Positions 1-6,677 of a DNA stretch of 18,503 bases are shown one piece after another; positions within the stretch are counted from its first letter, which is position 1; each line of letters starts with the position of its first letter. This DNA comes from an uncultured Ruminococcus sp. (GTDB lineage Bacteria > Bacillota > Clostridia > Oscillospirales > Ruminococcaceae): positions 1 to 18,503 of the forward strand of contig URTF01000040.1 of assembly GCA_900550695.1 (NCBI GenBank), in the 5' to 3' direction. Both the position numbers and the translations under genes were made by a program. The notes below the pieces were generated by a model. It worked only from the letters and a program-made list of their open reading frames with translations. It did no database searches and had not been told where the DNA came from.

Positions 1-63
1 TTTATATAGGATCTCGGCGCAGATTTTTTCCTGTATTTTATTGGTGTTTAGTATTGGTTCCGG

Positions 64-102
64 TCCGCACATCACCCTATAGGTTGATGTGCGGATTTTT
101 TT
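64..102 (+). terminator. Rho-independent terminator of an upstream gene
   Basis: A perfect 11-bp stem (64-74 pairing with 85-95, TCCGCACATCA / TGATGTGCGGA) encloses a 10-nt loop and is followed by seven T residues (96-102). This is a textbook intrinsic terminator on the + strand. It probably ends a rightward transcript whose gene lies to the left of the window. I see no convincing coding sequence in bases 1-63. Confidence 0.9.
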
Positions 103-260
103 GTACACTTTCAGTTTAAAAATTAGTATAAATAATGCAAAAATTAAAAGTTTTTTGAATGTTAGTTTCATTAATTTATCAAAAAATGCGAGTTTAAAAG
201 GGATTTTGTGTATTATTTGATTAAAAACGCAGGAATTAATTATAAATCTTGCAAAAATCC
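103..260. other. AT-rich intergenic control region upstream of gltB
   Basis: This stretch between the upstream terminator and the gltB promoter holds no open frame with a ribosome site. It is very AT-rich, which could act as an UP element or in DNA bending. The only structure noted is an imperfect 24-bp dyad at 229-252 (half-sites GCAGGAATTAAT and TATAAATCTTGC, 8 of 12 positions symmetric). It ends 8 bp upstream of the -35 box and is a weak candidate for an activator site. Confidence 0.4.
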
Positions 261-289
261 TTGACAAGAGCTTTTTTATGTGATAGAAT
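261..289 (+). promoter_or_regulatory. Sigma-A promoter of gltBD
   Basis: TTGACA at 261-266 and TAGAAT at 284-289 are separated by exactly 17 bp. A start near 296 gives a leader of about 97 nt before the gltB start codon. The leader contains alternating ATCG and CGAT segments able to form competing hairpins (see findings). Confidence 0.85.
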
Positions 290-393
290 AATAGCATCGC
301 AGAAAAACGATTGTATTTTCAGGGAAGACAATCGCAGAAAATAAACCGATCCGCCGCCATTTTAATCGGGGATCAGAATTAAGGAGAACGCTT

Positions 394-3300
394 ATGGATA
401 ATTACAGAAATCAGGAGCCGTTCCAAAAGGACGGTTTGTACGATCCGAGATTTGAACACGAAAACTGCGGCATCGGCGCTGTCGTAAATATGAGCGGCAA
501 GGCTGACTCCACAGTTGTTGACAACGCTCTTAAAATCGTTGAAACACTCGAACACCGTGCAGGCAAGGACGCAGAGGGCAAAACGGGCGACGGTGTCGGC
601 ATACTTCTCCAGATCAGCCACTCTTTCTTCAAAAAGGCTGCAAAGGAATCGGGCATCGAGATCGGCGGCGAACGTGAATACGGTATCGGTATGTTCTTCT
701 TTCCCCAGTCCGAAGATCAGTGCCGCTTCGCAATGGCTGACTTTGAGAAAACCCTTATTGCAGAAAACCTTGAATTCCTCGGCTGGAGAAAAGTCCCCGT
801 AAACTCCGATGTTCTCGGTACAAAGGCTCTCGAAAGTATGCCGAACATTTATCAGGCATTCATCAAAAAGCCTGACGGCTGCGCAAAGGGCATCGACTTC
901 GACAGAAAGCTTTATATAGCAAGAATGGTATTTGAAAAGCAGAACAAGGATACCTACGTTTGCTCCTGCTCAAGCCGTACTATTGTATATAAAGGTATGT
1001 TCCTCGTTGATCAGCTCCGTAAATTCTACCTCGACCTTGACGGCGAAGAATATGTTTCCGCTATCGGTATCGTTCACTCACGTTTCAGCACGAACACGAA
1101 CCCGAGTTGGCAGCGTTCGCACCCGAACCGCCTTATCGTTCACAACGGCGAGATCAATACTATCACAGGCAACGTTGACAAGATGTTGAGCCGTGAATCC
1201 GTTCTCGTCAGCGACCTTATCGGTGACAGAATGAAGGATATCGTTCCCGTTCTCGATGTAAGAGGTTCGGACTCCGCACGTCTTGACAACACACTCGAAT
1301 TTATGACAATGGCAGGCGTTGATCTTCCGCTCGCTGTTATGATGCTCATTCCTGAGCCGTGGCAGTACAGCAAGACTATCAGCCGTGAAAAGAGAGCATT
1401 CTATCAGTATTATGCAACGATGATGGAACCCTGGGACGGCCCTGCATCTATCATCTTCTCCGACGGTGATGTTCTCGGTGCTGTCCTCGACAGAAACGGT
1501 CTGCGTCCGTCACGTTACTATATCACGGACAACGGCACGGACAAGTATCTTATCCTCTCCTCCGAAGTCGGCGCACTCGATATCCCTGCCGATGTTATCG
1601 TTAAAAAGGAAAGGCTTCACCCCGGCAAGATGCTCCTTGTCGATACTGTCAAGGGCGAGCTTGTTGAGGACGATAAGCTCAAAGAATACTACAGCAAGCG
1701 TCACCCATACGGCGAGTGGCTCGACCACAATCTCCACCCGCTTTCCGAATTTTATATCCCGAACAAGAAGCCTGCACGTTACTCGGGCGAAGAGCTTGAA
1801 AGACTTCAGCACGCTTTCGGTTACACCTATGAATCTATCCGCAGCACGATGATACCAATGGCTCTCACGGGTTCTGAGCCGACTGCTGCAATGGGCGCAG
1901 ATACTCCTGTTCCTCCGCTCTCCAACACGAACCCGCCGCTCTTTGACTACTTCAAGCAGCTTTTTGCGCAGGTAACTAACCCTCCGATAGACGCTATCAG
2001 AGAATCCGTTATCACCGATACGACTGTTTACCTCGGCGCATCGGGCAACATTCTCAAAGACGATGAAAAGAACTGCCTTGTTCTTCAGATAAGAAACCCC
2101 GTTCTTACGAATCTTGACCTTTTAAAGATAAGAACTTCCAATATCGAAAGCCTTAAAACTGCCGATATCTCGATGCTTTACAACAAGAAAACCTCAACTC
2201 TCCGTGAAGCTATCGAAAACCTTTACCGTCAGGCTGACAAGGCTCACGAGGACGGCGCGACTATCCTTATCCTCACCGACAGAGGCGTTGACAAGGATCA
2301 CCTCGCTATCCCGTCACTCCTTGCTGTTGCGGCTCTTGAAACCTACCTTGTAAAGACGAGAAAGAACACAGCTATCTCGCTTATCATCGAAACGGCAGAG
2401 CCTACCGAGGTTCACCACTTCGCAACTCTCCTCGGATTCGGTGCGAGCGCAGTCAATCCTTACCTTGCAATGGACACTCTCTATGAGCTTACTTCCGACA
2501 GAACTATCGACAAGGAATACACCGAAGCTCTCAACGCTTATGTCAAGGCTATCGTTGACGGCATCGTTAAAATTTCGTCCAAAATGGGTATCTCCACTAT
2601 TCAGTCCTATCAGGGTTCAAAAATATTTGAAGCACTCGGCATAAGCAAGAGCGTCTGCGAGGAATTCTTCCCGGACACTGTAAGCAGGATCGGCGGTATC
2701 GACCTTGACGACATCAGCGCAAGAAGCCTTGCTCTCCACGATGCTGCATTTGACCCACGTGACCTCACTGTAAACGAGGCTATCGAAAGCATCGGCAACC
2801 ACAAGTCACGCAGCGGCAAGGAAGAACACCTTTACAATCCGCTCACGATACATCTTCTCCAGCAGTCAACTTGGACGGGCGATTACAAGCTTTATAAAAA
2901 GTATTCCGAGGCTCTCAACGCCGAGGACAAGAACCTCACTCTCCGCAGCACTCTTGACTTCAACTTCCCCGAGGACGGCGGAATCCCTCTTGACGAAGTA
3001 GAAAGCGCAGCAAGCATCATGCACCGCTTCAAGACTGGCGCAATGTCCTACGGTTCTATCTCGCAGGAAGCTCACGAATGTATGGCTATCGCCATGAACC
3101 GCATCGGCGGCAAGTCGAACAGCGGTGAGGGCGGTGAAGACCTTGAAAGAATAATCACAGCAGGCACGGACGAGGACAAATGCTCCGCTATCAAGCAGGT
3201 CGCATCGGGACGTTTCGGCGTTACATCGAAGTACCTCACCTCCGCTAAAGAGATACAGATCAAAATGGCTCAGGGCGCAAAGCCGGGCGAGGGCGGACAT

Positions 3301-4962
3301 CTTCCTGCAAAGAAGGTTTATCCTTGGATAGCAAAGACACGTCATTCGACACCTGGTGTTGCCCTTATCTCACCTCCTCCGCACCACGATATCTACTCTA
3401 TTGAGGATCTTGCACAGCTTATCTATGACCTCAAAAATGCAAACACGGACGCAAGAATTTCCGTTAAGCTCGTTTCCGAAGTCGGCGTAGGCACTATCGC
3501 AGCAGGCGTTGCAAAGGCAGGCGCAGGAGTTATCCTTATCTCAGGCTATGACGGCGGTACGGGTGCTGCTCCGGGCAGCTCCATTCACAACGCAGGTCTG
3601 CCTTGGGAACTCGGACTTGCAGAAACACACAAGACACTTATTATGAACGGACTTCGTTCAAGAGTTGTCATTGAAACGGACGGCAAGATGATGACGGGAC
3701 GTGATGTCGTCATCGCTGCAATGCTCGGCGCAGAGGAATACGGCTTTGCTACCGCTCCGCTGGTAACAATGGGCTGCGTAATGATGAGAGTCTGCAACCT
3801 TGACACCTGCCCTGTAGGCGTTGCAACGCAGAACCCCGAACTCCGCAAGCGTTTCAAGGGCAAACCCGAATATATCGTAAACTTTATGACCTTTATCGCA
3901 GAGGAAATGCGTGAATATATGGCAAAGCTCGGTATCCGTACCGTTGATGAGCTTATCGGACGTTCCGACCTCCTCCGCAAGAAGGATTTTGCTCCCGACA
4001 GCAAGGCTGCAAAGGTCGATATGAGCGCAATTCTCGAAAATCCGTTCACACACGGCGAGAGCAACCTCCACTTCGACCCTGCAAATGCATTTGATTTCGA
4101 GCTTGACAAGACTATCGATGAAACAAAGATACTCCCCGAAATGATGCTCGCACTTGAGACCAAGAAGCCTAAGAAGATCGAACTCAATGTAAACAATCTC
4201 AACAGAACCCTCGGAACTATCTTCGGTTCGGAGATCACAAAGCGTTATTACAACACTCTTGATGAAGATACTTATGTTATCAACTGCCACGGCGCAGGCG
4301 GTCAGAGCTTCGGCGCATTTATCCCTAAGGGACTTACGATCACCCTTGAGGGCGACAGCAACGACTACTTCGGCAAGGGACTTTCGGGCGGTAAGCTTGT
4401 ACTTTTCCAGCCCAAGAATTCCAAGCTCAGATCGGACGAGAACATCATCGTCGGCAACGTTGCACTCTTCGGCGCAACGAGCGGCAAGGCGTTCATCTCG
4501 GGCGTTGCAGGCGAGCGTTTCTGCGTAAGAAACTCGGGTGCGACTGTTGTTGTTGAGGGTGTCGGCGACCACGGCTGCGAATATATGACGGGCGGCGTTG
4601 CGGTTATCCTCGGCGGCACGGGCAAGAATTTTGCCGCAGGTATGAGCGGCGGTATCGCTTATGTTCTCGATGAAAACTTCGACCTTTACACAAAGCTCAA
4701 CAAGTCGCTCGTTGACTTCACAAAGGTCAGCGACCCCGAAGATGTTGCACAGCTCCGACAGCTCATCGAAGAACACACGGCTGCAACAAATTCTGTTCGA
4801 GGCAGAGAGATACTCGATCACTTTGACGGGTTCCTCCCTAAGTTCAAAAAGGTGATCCCTCACGACTATGCGAAGATGATGAACAGCATCAGGAAGTTTG
4901 AGGCTCAGGGACAGAGCAGCGAAGAAGCTCGTATCTCCGCTTTCCATGAGAATATGAAGTAA
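394..4962 (+). CDS. gltB: Glutamate synthase large subunit (GOGAT alpha)
   Basis: This 1522-residue protein releases ammonia from glutamine and condenses it with 2-oxoglutarate to give glutamate. A 24-residue propeptide precedes the class II amidotransferase nucleophile Cys25 (context ENCGIGAV), which should become the mature N-terminus. Domain order by homology is: glutaminase (about 25-430), central domain (about 480-760), FMN/2-oxoglutarate synthase barrel (about 800-1200) and C-terminal GXGXG beta-helix (about 1260-1480). The 3Fe-4S ligands are Cys1128, Cys1134 and Cys1139 in the pattern C-x5-C-x4-C followed by PVG. Length matches the bacterial family (about 1500). The start is set by AAGGAG at 381-386, 7 nt before ATG. 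gltD follows after 20 bp, so the two form an operon. B. subtilis naming would be gltA. The protein is cytosolic. Confidence 0.98.
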   Translation: MDNYRNQEPFQKDGLYDPRFEHENCGIGAVVNMSGKADSTVVDNALKIVETLEHRAGKDAEGKTGDGVGILLQISHSFFKKAAKESGIEIGGEREYGIGMFFFPQSEDQCRFAMADFEKTLIAENLEFLGWRKVPVNSDVLGTKALESMPNIYQAFIKKPDGCAKGIDFDRKLYIARMVFEKQNKDTYVCSCSSRTIVYKGMFLVDQLRKFYLDLDGEEYVSAIGIVHSRFSTNTNPSWQRSHPNRLIVHNGEINTITGNVDKMLSRESVLVSDLIGDRMKDIVPVLDVRGSDSARLDNTLEFMTMAGVDLPLAVMMLIPEPWQYSKTISREKRAFYQYYATMMEPWDGPASIIFSDGDVLGAVLDRNGLRPSRYYITDNGTDKYLILSSEVGALDIPADVIVKKERLHPGKMLLVDTVKGELVEDDKLKEYYSKRHPYGEWLDHNLHPLSEFYIPNKKPARYSGEELERLQHAFGYTYESIRSTMIPMALTGSEPTAAMGADTPVPPLSNTNPPLFDYFKQLFAQVTNPPIDAIRESVITDTTVYLGASGNILKDDEKNCLVLQIRNPVLTNLDLLKIRTSNIESLKTADISMLYNKKTSTLREAIENLYRQADKAHEDGATILILTDRGVDKDHLAIPSLLAVAALETYLVKTRKNTAISLIIETAEPTEVHHFATLLGFGASAVNPYLAMDTLYELTSDRTIDKEYTEALNAYVKAIVDGIVKISSKMGISTIQSYQGSKIFEALGISKSVCEEFFPDTVSRIGGIDLDDISARSLALHDAAFDPRDLTVNEAIESIGNHKSRSGKEEHLYNPLTIHLLQQSTWTGDYKLYKKYSEALNAEDKNLTLRSTLDFNFPEDGGIPLDEVESAASIMHRFKTGAMSYGSISQEAHECMAIAMNRIGGKSNSGEGGEDLERIITAGTDEDKCSAIKQVASGRFGVTSKYLTSAKEIQIKMAQGAKPGEGGHLPAKKVYPWIAKTRHSTPGVALISPPPHHDIYSIEDLAQLIYDLKNANTDARISVKLVSEVGVGTIAAGVAKAGAGVILISGYDGGTGAAPGSSIHNAGLPWELGLAETHKTLIMNGLRSRVVIETDGKMMTGRDVVIAAMLGAEEYGFATAPLVTMGCVMMRVCNLDTCPVGVATQNPELRKRFKGKPEYIVNFMTFIAEEMREYMAKLGIRTVDELIGRSDLLRKKDFAPDSKAAKVDMSAILENPFTHGESNLHFDPANAFDFELDKTIDETKILPEMMLALETKKPKKIELNVNNLNRTLGTIFGSEITKRYYNTLDEDTYVINCHGAGGQSFGAFIPKGLTITLEGDSNDYFGKGLSGGKLVLFQPKNSKLRSDENIIVGNVALFGATSGKAFISGVAGERFCVRNSGATVVVEGVGDHGCEYMTGGVAVILGGTGKNFAAGMSGGIAYVLDENFDLYTKLNKSLVDFTKVSDPEDVAQLRQLIEEHTAATNSVRGREILDHFDGFLPKFKKVIPHDYAKMMNSIRKFEAQGQSSEEARISAFHENMK

Positions 4963-4966
4963 TTTC

Positions 4967-4974
4967 GGGGAGGT
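4967..4974 (+). promoter_or_regulatory. Ribosome binding site of gltD
   Basis: GGGGAGGT lies in the 20-bp gltB-gltD gap, 8 nt before the gltD ATG at 4983. It supports this start and tightly coupled expression of the two subunits. The nearer ATG at 4975-4977 is out of frame and too close to the site. Confidence 0.8.
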
Positions 4975-4982
4975 AATGTAAA

Positions 4983-6476
4983 ATGGGTAAAGCAACAGGA
5001 TTTCTTGAATTTGAAAGATGCGAAAACAAGTGTGAAAAACCGCTTGAAAGAATAAAAAACTACCGTGAGTTCCATACCCCTATGGATATGGAGGCTCGCA
5101 AAAAGCAGGCAGCAAGATGTATGGACTGCGGCGTTCCGTTCTGCCAGTACGGCAAGCCGCTGCAGGACGGTATGGTTTCGGGCTGTCCGCTCAACAACCT
5201 CTGTCCCGAATGGAACGACCTCGTTTACCACGGCGATATGGCGAGCGCAGCGGAAAGACTGCTTCTGACGAACAGCTTCCCCGAGTTTACCTCGAGAGTT
5301 TGCCCTGCGCTCTGCGAAAAAGCCTGCACCTGCGGACTTAACGGCAGCCCCGTTACCGTAAAGGACAACGAATACGCTGTTATCGAATACGCTTTTGAAC
5401 ATGATATCATCAAACCAAAAGCTCCGTCTGTACGCACGGACAAGAAGATCGCCGTTATCGGCTCAGGTCCTGCAGGTCTTGCAGCCGCACAGCGCCTTAA
5501 CAGAAGAGGTCACAGCGTAACCGTTTATGAGCGTGAGGATCGCCCCGGCGGACTGCTTATGTACGGTATCCCGAATATGAAGCTTGAAAAGAGCGTTATC
5601 GACAGACGAATCAGGCTTATGGAGGCAGAGGGCGTAAAGTTCAGACTCGGCGTGAATGTCGGTGTAGACGTTACCGCTGAACAGCTCAAAAACGAGTATG
5701 ATGCAGTTATCCTTTGCTGCGGTTCGGGCAATCCCCGTGACATCAACGTCCACGGACGTGATGCAAAGGGTATCTACTTCGCAGTGGATTTCCTCAAAGC
5801 CACAACAAAGAGCCTCATCAGCTCGAACCTTTCGGACGGCTATTACATCAGCGCAAAATATAAGAACGTCGTTGTTATCGGCGGTGGTGACACAGGTAAT
5901 GACTGCGTTGCAACATCTATCCGCCACGGCTGCAAGTCGGTAGTCCAGCTCGAAATGATGCCAAAGCTCCCCGATGAACGTGCAGCAAATAACCCATGGC
6001 CCGAGTGGCCGAGAGTCTGCAAGACGGACTACGGTCAGGAAGAAGCTATCGCAGTATTCGGTCACGACCCGAGGATCTATCAGACGACCGTAAAGCAGTT
6101 TCTCAAAGATGATGAGGGTCACGTTCGTGCTATCGAAACGATAAAGCTTTCTCCCGTCAAGAACGAAGAAACGGGCAGAACTACAATGGAGCAGGTAAGC
6201 GGCAGCGAGCAGGTTATCCCTGCCGACCTCGTACTCATCGCAGCAGGCTTCCTTGGAACGGAGAAGTACATCACCGATGATTTCGGCGTAAAGCTCACCG
6301 CAAGAACCAACGTTGAAACGACAACACCGAACGACTACAAGACCAGCGTTGACAAGGTTTTCACCGCAGGCGATATGCACAGAGGACAGTCCCTCGTTGT
6401 ATGGGCTATCCGTGAGGGCAGAGAAGCTGCACGTCAGGTAGACGAAGCACTTATGGGATACACGACATTGCGGTAA
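4983..6476 (+). CDS. gltD: Glutamate synthase small subunit (NADPH-dependent, GOGAT beta)
   Basis: This 497-residue flavoprotein takes electrons from NADPH through FAD and iron-sulfur clusters and passes them to the large subunit. The N-terminal cysteine-rich domain has Cys46, Cys49, Cys54 and Cys68, then Cys107, Cys111 and Cys115, arranged as two 4Fe-4S clusters. The FAD Rossmann motif GSGPAG is at about 160-165 and the NAD(P)H motif GGGDTG at about 298-303. The opening MGKATGFLEFER is typical of GltD. It is homologous to NfnB encoded at 10407-11801. The gene is second in the gltBD operon. Its transcript probably ends at the hairpin of the repeat element starting 21 bp downstream. Confidence 0.97.
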   Translation: MGKATGFLEFERCENKCEKPLERIKNYREFHTPMDMEARKKQAARCMDCGVPFCQYGKPLQDGMVSGCPLNNLCPEWNDLVYHGDMASAAERLLLTNSFPEFTSRVCPALCEKACTCGLNGSPVTVKDNEYAVIEYAFEHDIIKPKAPSVRTDKKIAVIGSGPAGLAAAQRLNRRGHSVTVYEREDRPGGLLMYGIPNMKLEKSVIDRRIRLMEAEGVKFRLGVNVGVDVTAEQLKNEYDAVILCCGSGNPRDINVHGRDAKGIYFAVDFLKATTKSLISSNLSDGYYISAKYKNVVVIGGGDTGNDCVATSIRHGCKSVVQLEMMPKLPDERAANNPWPEWPRVCKTDYGQEEAIAVFGHDPRIYQTTVKQFLKDDEGHVRAIETIKLSPVKNEETGRTTMEQVSGSEQVIPADLVLIAAGFLGTEKYITDDFGVKLTARTNVETTTPNDYKTSVDKVFTAGDMHRGQSLVVWAIREGREAARQVDEALMGYTTLR

Positions 6477-6496
6477 ATTCGGAATATGCTTTTTTC

Positions 6497-6677
6497 AATG
6501 CGTAATTCGTAATGCGTAATGCGTAATGCGTAATTAGCTTCGCTGTTTCGTTAGAATATAAAAAATGCGTTCACAAGAAAAATCGTGAACGCATTTTTTT
6601 ACAATTTCTAATTTGTATGCAATGCTCCGCATTGCATTAATTACGCATTACGCATTACGCATTACGAATTACGCATT
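6497..6677. repeat. MITE-like palindromic element, copy 1
   Basis: This 181-bp element has perfect 40-bp terminal inverted repeats (6497-6536 and 6638-6677). They are built from heptamers of the AATGCGT type in the order AATGCGT, AATTCGT, then three AATGCGT, then AATTA. Inside lie a unique arm (6537-6559), a strong central hairpin (6560-6599) and a 9-bp hairpin (ATGCAATGC at 6617-6625 / GCATTGCAT at 6629-6637). It sits between the convergent gltD and ATPase genes and overlaps the 3' end of the ATPase frame. No clear target-site duplication is visible. It codes for no protein, so any mobility would need a transposase supplied from elsewhere. Confidence 0.9.
6560..6599. terminator. Bidirectional terminator hairpin inside repeat copy 1
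   Basis: A 15-bp stem (6560-6574 / 6585-6599) has an A-run on its left foot and a T-run on its right foot. It therefore reads as an intrinsic terminator on both strands. The 10-nt loop is AAGAAAAATC. It lies between convergent gltD and the ATPase and probably ends both transcripts. For the ATPase, the hairpin lies 56 bp beyond the stop codon. Confidence 0.85.

Noticed and set aside
2..82. Open frame at the extreme left edge
   Set aside because: It runs into the terminator stem and has no recognisable protein character, so it is unlikely to be the end of a gene.
3658..4995. Long minus-strand open frame (445 codons) opposite gltB
   Set aside because: It lies wholly antisense to a strongly conserved gene, has no ribosome site, and its protein is low-complexity in character. 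It results from codon bias in gltB.
5463..6380. Minus-strand open frame (305 codons) opposite gltD
   Set aside because: It is antisense to conserved gltD and shows no recognisable domain or start signals.
6497..6677. Heptamer repeats as a CRISPR array
   Set aside because: Units are 7 bp with no spacers and occur as inverted terminal repeats, which is not CRISPR architecture.
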